The notes below the pieces were generated by a model. That model ran no database searches. It had not been told where the DNA came from and saw only the letters and a program-made list of their open reading frames with translations. A DNA stretch of 64,000 bases from Pseudosulfitobacter pseudonitzschiae. GTDB taxonomy: Bacteria > Pseudomonadota > Alphaproteobacteria > Rhodobacterales > Rhodobacteraceae. The stretch is taken from NCBI RefSeq assembly GCF_002222635.1, contig NZ_CP022418.1, forward strand, positions 186,001 to 250,000, in the 5' to 3' direction. Positions 45,167 through 53,887 of the stretch are shown here, in pieces (the first letter of the stretch is position 1; each line of letters begins with the position of its first letter). A program made the translations under genes and the position numbers.

Positions 45167-46961
45167 CGTCCGGCCCGTCAGGTTTCATGCTTAATTCGGA
45201 CGCGCGTGGCACCAGATAACTTACAGCCGCCACTGATTGGCCTATTTGACCACCGCCCGATGGCCGTTTCTTGAGAACCTTGCCAAGCACTTCATCTCGT
45301 GAACCGAACGCCTTAACCCGGCCATTGCTCATCATCAGCACGTGATCGGTGGCGGCTATTGCTGACGGACGATGCACAATGATGATCGCAATGCCGCCGC
45401 GTTCACTGACACCAGCCACCGCGCGTGTCACCGCCGCTTCTCCTTCGGCATCGAGATTGGCATTAGGTTCGTCAAGCACCACGAGAAATGGCGCACCATA
45501 AAGCGCGCGGGCCAACCCGATGCGCTGCCGCTGACCGCTCGAAAGTGCAAGCCCACCTTCACCAAGACGGGTTTCATAGCCTTGTTCGAGGCGCAAGATC
45601 AACTCGTGGACATCTGCAGCTCGAGCTGCGGTGATCACCTCTTCGCTGCGGGCCTCTGGATCGAAGCGGGCGATATTTTCGGCAACCGTTCCGTCAAAAA
45701 GCTCAACCCCTTGGGGGAGATAGCCGATGCTGGGGCCAAGTGCTTCTGGCGTCCATTGATCAATTTTGGCACCATCCAGTCGCACGGAGCCAGACAGCGT
45801 GGGCCAGATGCCGGTCAAGGCACGCGCAAGTGAGGATTTCCCTGACCCACTTGGCCCGATGATACCCAACGCACTTCCGGCCTGAAGCGTCATCGAGACC
45901 CCCTGAACCAAAGGCTTGCGCTCTCCTGGCGCGGCGATTGCAAGATTCCTGACTTCGAGGTTTTGACTGGGTGTTGGAAGTGACACGGCTTTGGTGTTCA
46001 AGGGACAGTCCTCCACTACGCTTTTGAGCCGTGACCAACCCTGACGCGTCACCGTAAAGCTTTTCCAATTGGCAATCGCCTTGTCGACGGGCGACAGCGC
46101 ACGCCCCATCATGATGGAACTTGCAATCATCACGCCGGCGGTCGCTTCCTGTTCGATAACCAGCCAGGCACCCACCGCAAGGATTCCCGACTGCAGCATC
46201 ATGCGCAGCGCGCGCGATATACCCCCGAGCAGATTCGAAACGTCGCCTGTTCGGCGATTGAGGGCCAGGTAGTCGCGGTTGATCTGCTGCCAACGTTGCT
46301 CAAGGCGTCGTTCGAAGCCCATTGCCAGAACGCTATCGGCATTGCGCCGAGCAGCATCAAGCGCTGCCATGCGATCATTGCCAAACCGCACTGTCGCGCG
46401 CGCGGGACGGTCAGTTAGAAACGCGGTCAGCAAGGTCAGCGCGATGAGGATAACGGCGCCGATAAGTGCTGTCACACCGATCCAGACATGTAGAAGAAAA
46501 CAAAGCCCCAGATAGATCGGTAGCCACGGCAAATCAAAGAAAGCAGACGGCCCCTGACTGCCAAGGAAATTGCGCAGATTATCAAGATCACGCTGTATTT
46601 GCATGCTGCTGTTGGTCTCGATTGAACGCAGTTGCTTCCGCACCACGGCCATATGCACGTCACGAGACAAATATGCGTCCATTCCTTCACCGAGACGCAG
46701 AAGCGTGCGGGCACGCAGGATCTCCAGAATTGCCTGAAACGTATAGAGCATGACCGCCAGTGCCGCAAAACCGAGCAGCGTCGGGATGCTTTGGCTTGGG
46801 ATCACCCGGTCATAGACCTGCAACATGAACAGCGGTGCTGTCAGGGTCAGTAGATTGATCACAGCGCTGATTCCGGCGATGCCGAGCAAGATTTTTTTCA
46901 GGGCAGTGGCAGCCGCCGCGATCGATGATCGCGACGGCTCCAGCCCATTGGACGTTTTCAT
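45159..46961 (-). CDS. hasD: Type I secretion ABC exporter (HasD/PrtD)
   Basis: 600 aa inner-membrane ABC exporter: an N-terminal six-helix domain (about 25-320) and an ATPase domain with Walker A GPSGSGKSSLARAL, signature LSSGQRQRIGLARALYG and Walker B FLVVLDEPNANLD. Lacks a C39 peptidase domain, as expected for the HasD/PrtD/LipB group. Begins 12 bp after hasA. Confidence 0.92.
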   Translation of the reverse strand: MKTSNGLEPSRSSIAAAATALKKILLGIAGISAVINLLTLTAPLFMLQVYDRVIPSQSIPTLLGFAALAVMLYTFQAILEILRARTLLRLGEGMDAYLSRDVHMAVVRKQLRSIETNSSMQIQRDLDNLRNFLGSQGPSAFFDLPWLPIYLGLCFLLHVWIGVTALIGAVILIALTLLTAFLTDRPARATVRFGNDRMAALDAARRNADSVLAMGFERRLEQRWQQINRDYLALNRRTGDVSNLLGGISRALRMMLQSGILAVGAWLVIEQEATAGVMIASSIMMGRALSPVDKAIANWKSFTVTRQGWSRLKSVVEDCPLNTKAVSLPTPSQNLEVRNLAIAAPGERKPLVQGVSMTLQAGSALGIIGPSGSGKSSLARALTGIWPTLSGSVRLDGAKIDQWTPEALGPSIGYLPQGVELFDGTVAENIARFDPEARSEEVITAARAADVHELILRLEQGYETRLGEGGLALSSGQRQRIGLARALYGAPFLVVLDEPNANLDAEGEAAVTRAVAGVSERGGIAIIIVHRPSAIAATDHVLMMSNGRVKAFGSRDEVLGKVLKKRPSGGGQIGQSVAAVSYLVPRASELSMKPDGPDDV

Positions 46962-46973
46962 AATTTGGTTCTG

Positions 46974-47783
46974 CTATGCCGCGAGGGCATCATCTGTGAA
47001 CAAGAAGTTATCGGAAGTCAGGGAATCCTCCGCGACCCCGTCCAACGTAATCGTGCCATAATCACCGAGGTCGATCACTGCATCGCCATCGGAATAGCTG
47101 ATATCGAGTTCGGCAAACGTGTCGTAGTCTTCGTCATTGAGCGAGATTTCGATGACTTCATTAGCGACATCAAAGTCGGTGATGGTGTCGTTGCCGATGG
47201 AACTCAGCGTTATGCCAAAGCCGTCGAGCGCATCAAGATCGAACACGAAGGTATCGACACCGCTGTCGCCTGCAAGCGTGTCATCGCCCTCAAAGCCGTA
47301 GAGAACATCGCTACCCGTACTGCCGTTGACGGTGATATTGTCGTCGACCATTTCTTGCAGCAATGCGGTGGGATCGCTTTGCATCATGCCGTAAACAACG
47401 TTGTGAACGACATTCCCGGATCCGGACCCGTTCAGGCCAAGATCTGAAATCTCGAAATCGTTTGAGGTTTGTGAAAACGTATCCGAACCGGAATCATAGC
47501 TCAAACCGCTCCCGAATCTCACACTGTCCACTGACCCATCCAGCGTATGGGTGTTGAATGTGTATTGTAGTCCGTCAGGCGCGCCAGAACCGATTACCAC
47601 GGTATCGGCAGAACCGACAAAGACAGGTGTGGTTGCGGCCGAATCTGCAATTGCAAATTCACGACCGACAAAATCGGTCGGGTTCCCAGAGAAGAACCCC
47701 CAATACTGACTGTCAAAGAAGTCGGCAAAGTCTTCGAGTGCGGCGACAAAATCGGTTGCGCCATTGTAGTTGATAGTTGTCAT
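46974..47783 (-). CDS. hasA: HasA-like hemophore with C-terminal RTX module
   Basis: 269 aa, longer than classical HasA (about 188-205). Residues 1-150 match the hemophore fold: VDSVRFGSGLS, NVVHNVVYGMMQSDPTALLQ; the GLQYTFNTHTL loop places Tyr74 and His79 at the haem-ligating Tyr and its hydrogen-bonding His. The first haem loop (about 25-40) has no His, as in hemophores that use one ligand. Residues 153-200 carry RTX-like nonapeptides (GSTGSDVLYGFEGDDTLAG) and a serralysin-type C-terminal region. The end DDALAA resembles the HasA secretion signal ELLAA. Start at 47783 with GGAAAG upstream. Confidence 0.85.
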   Translation of the reverse strand: MTTINYNGATDFVAALEDFADFFDSQYWGFFSGNPTDFVGREFAIADSAATTPVFVGSADTVVIGSGAPDGLQYTFNTHTLDGSVDSVRFGSGLSYDSGSDTFSQTSNDFEISDLGLNGSGSGNVVHNVVYGMMQSDPTALLQEMVDDNITVNGSTGSDVLYGFEGDDTLAGDSGVDTFVFDLDALDGFGITLSSIGNDTITDFDVANEVIEISLNDEDYDTFAELDISYSDGDAVIDLGDYGTITLDGVAEDSLTSDNFLFTDDALAA

Positions 47784-47830
47784 TTTACTTTCCTTTTCGT
47801 GCGGCACTTGTTTCAAAGTGCGCTCATGAA

Positions 47831-47847
47831 GGCATTCGTCGAATGCC
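47831..47847. other. Hairpin between hasR and hasA
   Basis: GGCATTCGTCGAATGCC is a perfect 8-bp stem with a 1-bp centre in the 101-bp gap between the hasR stop and the hasA start. No T-run follows on the minus strand, so a mRNA-processing or stabilising hairpin that lets hasA be expressed more than hasR is likelier than a full terminator. Inference. Confidence 0.4.
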
Positions 47848-47884
47848 GGTTTTCAGCTGGCGGAAAGCTTGCGAAAGGGTTTGC

Positions 47885-50428
47885 TCAAAACCGCATATTG
47901 AGCGAGATTGTTGCCGTTCGGCCCGGCCCAAGGAAGTCGGCCGAGTTCAGCGGATCGACATAGGCGACATCGGTCACGTTGTTGATTGCGAACCGGAGCG
48001 TTGCGTTCTCTCTCAGGTTATACGTTCCGTAGAGATCCATTGTTGTGTAAGTCTCCGGCTTATAGGCCATCGCGTTCAGTCCCTGCTGTTCGGCTGGGAT
48101 GATATGCGTAACGCGGGTGCCGAGTTTCAGCCGGTCGTCAACCAGACGCAAACCGGCATCAAGCGAGATTTTATACTCAGGCGCGACAAAAATATAATAG
48201 ACCTGATGAAACGACGGGTTGCCGTTGCCCCAGGGATCGCTGTTGTAGGTGCTTGGGTAATCACCCTTTGTATGTGTAAACGATGCGCCGAAGTAGAAGG
48301 ATCCAGCATCGTAATTGCCTTCAAGCTCCAGCCCGCGCAATGTTGTTGGTCCGTCCAGATTGACATACTGGAACCCTCCGAATTCAAGGGCGTTATCATA
48401 ATCTGGCGTTCCGCTGACCAAGCCCAGTGCAATGAAATCATCAACTCTGCGGTCAAACACTGTCGCTTTCAGGCGGAAGGCATCTTCGTCACGGAAGATA
48501 TTGTCATAAGAGAAGTTCGCACCGATTTCCCAATTCTGGGAGGTTTCCGCCCTCAGATTTGGATTCGGCGCATATCTAAGAATGTTGCCAATATGCGCGC
48601 CACCCAGAAGAGCTTCGGCCATGCTTGGAGGACGGTACCCTCCCGAGTACTGGCCGAAGAGCTGAAAGCCGTTTCGTATGGTCCAGGCGGCACCGATTTC
48701 CGGCGTAAAGGCCCCGCCATTCGAACCCACATCCGTAGACAGGGTGACCCGATCGCTTCTGGCGCAGCGCCCCCTTGGATCTAATTCCAAACACCCATAG
48801 TAGGACGTTTGCCCTGATAGATCATAATAATCATAGCGTCCGCCAAGCCATGCCTCAAACACGTTGGACTGTTCGTAGGTCGCGCGCAAGAAGCCGCTGA
48901 AAAGAGTTCGCTCACCGTTAGGGTTTGGCCCCGTGTACCACGAATCGTTGCCCGCATCATCTTCATCATAGTTCACGACAGCAGTTGCCGTTGTATCCTT
49001 GAACGCTTCGAGGCCATAGTGCAGCGCTACCTCTCCTGACGGGAGGGAAAACCGGCTGGTGTTTTCCACGCTCACACCAAGGCTGTCGATCGCATATCCG
49101 ACATCAAAGGCACCATAACCTGATCGTGCTTCGCGATATTGCTCGTTTTCGGTGCGATTGAACCAAAGCCGCGCATGCAAATCGACGAGCGGATCGGCTG
49201 GCGTCCAGTCGTAGGTCAGCGTTCCGGTCAAGTTCCGCACGTGGTTTGTGTTCTTGTAATCAGCGTTGACTGTACTGGTGGTGAATTCGGCGTCATATCC
49301 GACGAACCCGAATGTAAGTCGCTGATCGGGTGCTATGTCCCATCCTGCCTTCAGCAGGCCGGACCAGGTGTCAGAACCTGTAAAGACCGCCTCGCCGTTG
49401 GCCTCGTCATAGATATCAGAGACACCTGCGGGAACGGCGCCATTCTGCCCTATATCATAGGCTCCAAGCGATTTATGGCTGAGGGCGGCGAGGACATCCA
49501 CAGTGTCCGTGACCTGTGCTGCGAAAGCGGCTGTGCCGTTGAACTTGTATTCATTCGTTCCGGAAGAAAGGTTGACCTCTCCTCCGTATGTCTTGCCTGG
49601 TTCAAGAATATCGTCGGCTTCCACCGTACGGTAGTTGACCACACCGCCATGCGATCCACCTGCGCCGACGCCTGTGGTGCCACTTTTCTCGACCTCGACC
49701 ATGCGTAGCAAGGACGGATCAACATAGACATTCGAGGTATATCCATGCCCGCCCAGCTGGAAATTCTGCCGTGCCCCGTCGATTGTGGACGTGACACGGT
49801 TCTGGTCCTGAAGGCCACGAATGTTAACGCTGATCCCGGGGTTCTGGGTCGCTCCGGCGGTGGCAACACCAGCCATTCCGGTAAACAGGTCGCCCGAATC
49901 CCGTGGCTGCGAGTCTTTTATCGCATCTTTGCTGAGAACGCTCACACTTTCCGGCGTGTTGTAAACCCAATCGGGGGTGCCCTGGTAGCCAGACCCTGAG
50001 ACGATGGTCCGGTCTGTACCCGGCGGCAGGATAATCGTACCCAGTTGCAGATCCTCATTGCCCCCCTCCGCCGCGTTCACCTGCCCTGCGCCCCTTAATG
50101 TCACGGTGGTGCCGCTGATCTGAAATTGCAGACCGGTGCCGGACAACAACCGGCTGAGCGCACCGCTGCGGCTGTAGTTACCACTTAGCCCCGGACTGGA
50201 TTTGCCGATGACAAGTTCTGCGGGATAGGCAAAGCGCAGTCCCGTTTCGCGGGCAAAGGCATTGAGCGCACTGCCAAGGGGTTGCGCCGGGATTGAGAGT
50301 TGGTATTCGGATACGGCAGCCAGATCCTGTGCATGACCTGCCACCGGTGCAGTGCAGGCCAGCATGGTTGTTGCAAGCAGCGCTACGTGAATATTTTTAT
50401 GTCTTCGGGGGGGCTTTGCACCCAGCAT
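47885..50428 (-). CDS. hasR: HasR-like TonB-dependent haem/hemophore receptor with signalling domain
   Basis: 847 aa. Signal peptide (about 1-33, GHA/QDL), then an STN signalling domain (YQLSIPAQPLGSALNAFARE; TGLRFAYPAELVIG) as in HasR and other trans-envelope regulators, a plug (SVNIRGLQDQNRVTSTIDGA), and a barrel ending RTATISLNMRF. The barrel includes NPNLRAETSQNWEIGANFSY typical of haem receptors. With FecR- and FecI-like genes upstream it forms a complete cell-surface signalling receptor. Confidence 0.9.
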   Translation of the reverse strand: MLGAKPPRRHKNIHVALLATTMLACTAPVAGHAQDLAAVSEYQLSIPAQPLGSALNAFARETGLRFAYPAELVIGKSSPGLSGNYSRSGALSRLLSGTGLQFQISGTTVTLRGAGQVNAAEGGNEDLQLGTIILPPGTDRTIVSGSGYQGTPDWVYNTPESVSVLSKDAIKDSQPRDSGDLFTGMAGVATAGATQNPGISVNIRGLQDQNRVTSTIDGARQNFQLGGHGYTSNVYVDPSLLRMVEVEKSGTTGVGAGGSHGGVVNYRTVEADDILEPGKTYGGEVNLSSGTNEYKFNGTAAFAAQVTDTVDVLAALSHKSLGAYDIGQNGAVPAGVSDIYDEANGEAVFTGSDTWSGLLKAGWDIAPDQRLTFGFVGYDAEFTTSTVNADYKNTNHVRNLTGTLTYDWTPADPLVDLHARLWFNRTENEQYREARSGYGAFDVGYAIDSLGVSVENTSRFSLPSGEVALHYGLEAFKDTTATAVVNYDEDDAGNDSWYTGPNPNGERTLFSGFLRATYEQSNVFEAWLGGRYDYYDLSGQTSYYGCLELDPRGRCARSDRVTLSTDVGSNGGAFTPEIGAAWTIRNGFQLFGQYSGGYRPPSMAEALLGGAHIGNILRYAPNPNLRAETSQNWEIGANFSYDNIFRDEDAFRLKATVFDRRVDDFIALGLVSGTPDYDNALEFGGFQYVNLDGPTTLRGLELEGNYDAGSFYFGASFTHTKGDYPSTYNSDPWGNGNPSFHQVYYIFVAPEYKISLDAGLRLVDDRLKLGTRVTHIIPAEQQGLNAMAYKPETYTTMDLYGTYNLRENATLRFAINNVTDVAYVDPLNSADFLGPGRTATISLNMRF

Positions 50429-50533
50429 GGAATGTCCCTCTTTGATTTTGTCCTGGCGAGGGAAATGGCTGGGTATGTTTTTGGTTCCTCGTATATATAG
50501 ACCGCTGAGGCGGACGGAGTCCTCAATGTACTT

Positions 50534-50548
50534 GATAATAATAATCAG
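50534..50548. promoter_or_regulatory. Fur-box-like palindrome upstream of hasR
   Basis: TGATAATAATAATCA is an interrupted palindrome resembling the GATAAT-repeat Fur/Mur consensus, about 106 bp before the hasR start in the fecR-hasR intergenic region. Iron control of the has receptor would be expected. Some Rhodobacteraceae use RirA/Irr rather than Fur for iron, so the regulator is uncertain. Confidence 0.45.
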
Positions 50549-50625
50549 GTAATTTTTTAAGCCATTATAAAAATTGGTAATTTAAGTTAGGCTGCCATCT
50601 ACCGGCTGGACCTAGCCCGCTATGT

Positions 50626-51606
50626 TCAGGTTATCATCGTCACAAGGTGACCAACACGGTACAGCCGGATCGGCAGACCGCGCGCGAGCGTGTTCAATGC
50701 GCTTTCCGGATCGTGTAGATCAAGCACCGCGTTGACTTTGCTACTCATTGCGGCATCTCTTTCAGCGACAATGATCCGCCCGGGATACCAGGGCCGCAGT
50801 CCGGCGATGATCTCTTCAAAGGATGTGTTCTCTGCGATCAACAGACCTTGCCGCCATGCGATCGCATTGCCCGCAGTCCCGGCGGTCATGGATATCAATG
50901 CACCGTCCACACCGAACACGGCACGGGCGCCCGGTTGTATCTCAATAGGTAGACTTCGTGTGTTGAACCGGACCTGTGCTATAGTATCCACCGCCGCCAC
51001 AGCCATCTGACCCCGTGGCATGTTGTAATTCACATCCACTCCACCCTCGGTGGAAAGGTCAATCCGGGCTTCGGGTGTGTGAATGTTGAACGGGCCTTTG
51101 TCGGTGTCATCCAGCCGAGTGAAATAGCCCTGCCCCTGCTTCAGCAACACGTTGCGACGACCGTTCCTGAAATCGGTATCGAGCGCCGAACGTGCGTTCA
51201 GTGCAACCAGTGTGCGATCTGGCAAAGTGATCGTGCGGATCTCGGCAAAGCCAGTTGCTTCGTCTGCCATCAGTCGCACGGCTTGCCGGCTGATCCAAGG
51301 TGCGTTGACCCCTACCGCAGCGATGCCCGCCAACCCACTCAGGACTTGCCTTCGTGTCAACCGCGCCACGCGCCGTCCGGGGGCGATCCGGTCGGACACC
51401 GGATCGCGATGCACATGTCCCGCCATATCCCAAACGGATTCCGCCTCCAGCGCCGCTGCGGTATGGGCGAGACTGCGATCTCGCCACACATTATATTTTT
51501 GCCGGTCCGCAATCGTCGCTTCACCGGAATTGAGCTTGACGATCCAACCAAGGGCTTCGTCCGACAACTCTTCAGACAGCTTTGGAGAAGGCGTTAGCTT
51601 GGACAT
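50626..51606 (-). CDS. hasS: FecR/HasS-type anti-sigma factor
   Basis: 326 aa. The N-terminal cytoplasmic region reads SDEALGWIVKLNSGEATIAD (DUF4880 type); a hydrophobic segment around 88-110 crosses the membrane; the periplasmic FecR domain (IRTITLPDRTLVALNARSAL onwards) and C-terminal STN-interacting part follow. It should hold the upstream sigma factor until HasR signals haem-hemophore binding. 77 bp after the sigma gene. Confidence 0.88.
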   Translation of the reverse strand: MSKLTPSPKLSEELSDEALGWIVKLNSGEATIADRQKYNVWRDRSLAHTAAALEAESVWDMAGHVHRDPVSDRIAPGRRVARLTRRQVLSGLAGIAAVGVNAPWISRQAVRLMADEATGFAEIRTITLPDRTLVALNARSALDTDFRNGRRNVLLKQGQGYFTRLDDTDKGPFNIHTPEARIDLSTEGGVDVNYNMPRGQMAVAAVDTIAQVRFNTRSLPIEIQPGARAVFGVDGALISMTAGTAGNAIAWRQGLLIAENTSFEEIIAGLRPWYPGRIIVAERDAAMSSKVNAVLDLHDPESALNTLARGLPIRLYRVGHLVTMIT

Positions 51607-51683
51607 GAGAGACGTTCCAAATTGTTGCTCTTATTCCAATAGACCAGCGCAGAGGTGGTATTCCTCAACCCGTTCTCCAAGTT

Positions 51684-52193
51684 TTACAGATCATGCAGCA
51701 CATTCCGGCAGTGTTTGAGCGCGCGCATGATGTGTTTTTCGACCATGCTTGTCGAAATCCCCATCCGTTGCGCAATCTCGCGATGGGTCAAGCCCTCGAG
51801 CTTGTTCATGAGAAATGCGGTGGCGCAACCGCGGGGTAATTCATTTAACAGAACGGCCAGCAACAATACCCGTTCACGCATCTCTAACTGTGCTTGCGTG
51901 TCATGGCTGCTTGCCAGATCGTCCATCCCCTCACGGTCAACCCGGTAAAGCCATTCACGATGGCGTTTCGCGGTAAAATCAAATGCCACGCTCCGCAGCG
52001 CCGTTATTGCATAGGCGCGGGGATTGGTGATCTCACGGTCGGATTTGACCCCGGCCACGAGCTTTACATATGTCGATTGAACCACGTCTTCACCGCTATC
52101 GCGATCGCCTGTGATCCGCGCCGCCCGAGAGAGCATCTCACGGTGGTGATTGCGAAAAAGATCTGCAACCCAGCGATCAAGCAAGCTGCCCAT
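51684..52193 (-). CDS. hasI: FecI/HasI-type ECF sigma factor
   Basis: 169 aa. Region 2: DLFRNHHREMLSRAARITGD and DVVQSTYVKLV; region 4: LPRGCATAFLMNKLEGLTHR and EIAQRMGISTSMVEKHIMRA. Iron-starvation ECF branch. First gene of the has cluster, giving the order sigma, anti-sigma, receptor, hemophore, exporter, adaptor, the same as hasISRADE of Serratia. 52194-52415 upstream holds its promoter region; no box recognised. Confidence 0.88.
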   Translation of the reverse strand: MGSLLDRWVADLFRNHHREMLSRAARITGDRDSGEDVVQSTYVKLVAGVKSDREITNPRAYAITALRSVAFDFTAKRHREWLYRVDREGMDDLASSHDTQAQLEMRERVLLLAVLLNELPRGCATAFLMNKLEGLTHREIAQRMGISTSMVEKHIMRALKHCRNVLHDL

Positions 52194-52415
52194 CAGACGC
52201 TCTCCGAGAACGGAGCATTGTATGTGTTTGCCAGGCGGTCAACCATGCCAAGTCCTCATCTACAGAGTGATTGGCTTGACCTCGGCCCGCATATTCATCT
52301 GGTGCAGTGTCTGAGTTGGCTATGAAAAGTGTAGCGAGGAGAGAAAAAGAAGGAAAGCCCATCTTTACAGGCTATCCAATCCGATAGCGGGCGACAGCAT
52401 CCAGTCCTCAGTGGA

Positions 52416-52680
52416 GGGTTCCGTAGCAAAGTTCACTCTCGTCAAAAAAGAAGTTGCCTCAGTTGCGCGTCACGCCGCAAGACTGGCATAGATCTCGAAG
52501 GGGCAACCACTGCCCAACTGCCCTTTCCTGATCATGTGCGCAGTCTCAATCCCGTCCAAAGTCGCTGTTGCCGATTTGAATGATTTGAAGCTCAACATCG
52601 GTCTGATCCGTCGTTTTACGCCTCTGTGATCCTGCTCAATAACGTTGTTATCCGGCATGAATGATCTCGGCACCCCAATC
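52416..52680 (-). mobile_element. IS6-family remnant (transposase C-terminus and end)
   Basis: 67 codons (52470-52673) include NNVIEQDHRGVKRRIRPMLS and FEIYASLAA, the DDE-Glu region and end of an IS6-family transposase. GGTTCCGTAGCAAAGTT (52416-52432) resembles an IS6/IS26-type terminal inverted repeat. The N-terminal part is absent. Confidence 0.75.
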
Positions 52681-52773
52681 GGAGGTTTATAAGGCCTCGA
52701 TGTGGGTTAGAGTTGATCCACCGGGATTGGGGTGTTGGGAGCACGAATGGCGGGCAGGCCGAAGTATCTCATG

Positions 52774-53210
52774 GGTGTTGTCACATTAACGGACCTGAGG
52801 TTGCTGGTTCATTGATCTGAGCGTAGGCGGTATCGACGCAGACAGTGAAAATCAGCTACAAACGCCACCGGTTTCCGCCCGAAATCATTGCTCATGTTGT
52901 CTGGCTCTACGCCCGGTTCAACTTGAGCCTACGCGAGGTCGAGGAGATGATGCTGGAACGTGGCGTGGACGTTTCGTACGAGACGATCCGGCGCTGGACC
53001 GTCAAGTTCGGCCCCCTGATCGCAGCGCTTCGTCTCTATGCAGGCCGCAACCCGTAATTCTTTCTGCGTCCCTGCCCGCCGCCGGTCCGCTCTCACCATC
53101 CGCTACCATCGGCTCGAAGCTTTCGAGGCCTGGAAATCCGCGGCAAACGTCGCTTGATGTCCTATCGGTATCCAATCTCGCAGACTGGGCGAGTTAATGT
53201 GACAACACCA
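52774..53210 (+). mobile_element. Internally deleted IS6-family element with intact ends
   Basis: The 437-bp element has perfect 17-bp terminal inverted repeats, GGTGTTGTCACATTAAC (52774-52790) and its complement (53194-53210). It encodes only the transposase N-terminus (52845-53057: RHRFPPEIIAHVVWLYARFN, LSLREVEEMMLERGVDVSYE) and lacks the catalytic acids. Full-length IS6 elements are near 0.8 kb. No 8-bp target duplication is seen. Confidence 0.75.
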
Positions 53211-53221
53211 AGCTACCCGCT

Positions 53222-53650
53222 CTAGACGCAAAGCAATTCCTTCAAAGCCCCGCGCACGCGCGTTACTTCGGCCAGTGTGTATCGATCCAGCGTGGCGAAA
53301 AAAGCCTCCTGTGCTTCAACAAGCGGATTTCGCAATCCGCAAACGGGAAGGATCAGGCAGGATCGGTTAGCTCCAAAACACTCAACAACCGGATCATCAC
53401 GCTTCATGGCACGTACCACCTCACCGATGCTGATCTGCTCTGCACTCCTCGAAAGCACCAGCCCGCCGTTTCGCCCCCGTTCAGAGGCCACGAACCCCTC
53501 ACGCACCAGTTGCGTGGCGACCTTGGACAGATGATGATCCGACAGCTCAAACAGCGTCGCAATCTCGGATGTTGGCACCCGGTCAGGCGCGCGGACTGCC
53601 AGCGTCATCAAGATGCGCAGGGCGTAATCAGTGAATTTGTCCAACTGCAT
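53222..53650 (-). CDS. nsrR: NsrR-type Rrf2-family nitric-oxide-sensing repressor
   Basis: 142 aa. Rrf2 winged helix: MQLDKFTDYALRILMTLAVR, ALFELSDHHLSKVATQLVRE, then RGRNGGLVLSR. Three cysteines in CFGANRSCLILPVC, spaced 7 and 6, match the [2Fe-2S]/[4Fe-4S] ligands of NsrR. Divergent from a small membrane protein and a truncated haemoglobin, with palindromes between them, supporting a role in sensing NO. Confidence 0.85.
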   Translation of the reverse strand: MQLDKFTDYALRILMTLAVRAPDRVPTSEIATLFELSDHHLSKVATQLVREGFVASERGRNGGLVLSRSAEQISIGEVVRAMKRDDPVVECFGANRSCLILPVCGLRNPLVEAQEAFFATLDRYTLAEVTRVRGALKELLCV

Positions 53651-53662
53651 CCATAATATTTA

Positions 53663-53718
53663 GCATTTGTAATGCGGAATAGACAGCCTTATATAATTCG
53701 CAAATGAAATACTCATTT
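53663..53718. promoter_or_regulatory. Candidate NsrR operators and promoter
   Basis: Two palindromes: GCATTTGTAATGC (53663-53675) and AAATGAAATACTCATTT (53702-53718). Between them TATAAT at 53692-53697 is a good -10, with TTGTAA 19 bp upstream lying inside the first palindrome. NsrR sites in other bacteria are built on ATGCATTT-like half-sites, which the ATTTG/AATGC arms resemble. Placement over -35 and just before the start fits repression. Confidence 0.5.
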
Positions 53719-53731
53719 AAGGAGAACTGTG

Positions 53732-53887
53732 ATGACAGCATCTGAAGTCTTCCTCTGGCCGGGGACCAAAGTCTGCGAACAATTGGGCATCAATCCCGAG
53801 AGCGACGCAGGTCTGATCCGGTGGATGATCAACACAGTGGTCTATCTGATGCTCAGTCTTACCGTCGTCTGGATCATCGTGGCATGA
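53732..53887 (+). CDS. Small single-pass membrane protein in NO-response operon
   Basis: 51 aa, too short for most gene finders. ATG at 53732 after GGAG; MTASEVFLWPGTKVCEQLGI then one membrane helix (about 34-51, NTVVYLMLSLTVVWIIVA). Its stop overlaps the truncated haemoglobin start (ATGA), so the two are coupled. Family not recognised; probably an accessory to NO or haem-protein function. Confidence 0.7.
   Translation: MTASEVFLWPGTKVCEQLGINPESDAGLIRWMINTVVYLMLSLTVVWIIVA

Noticed and set aside
52766-53218. Target-site duplication around the short IS6 element
   Set aside because: The 8 bp on the two sides (ATCTCATG and AAGCTACC) do not match.
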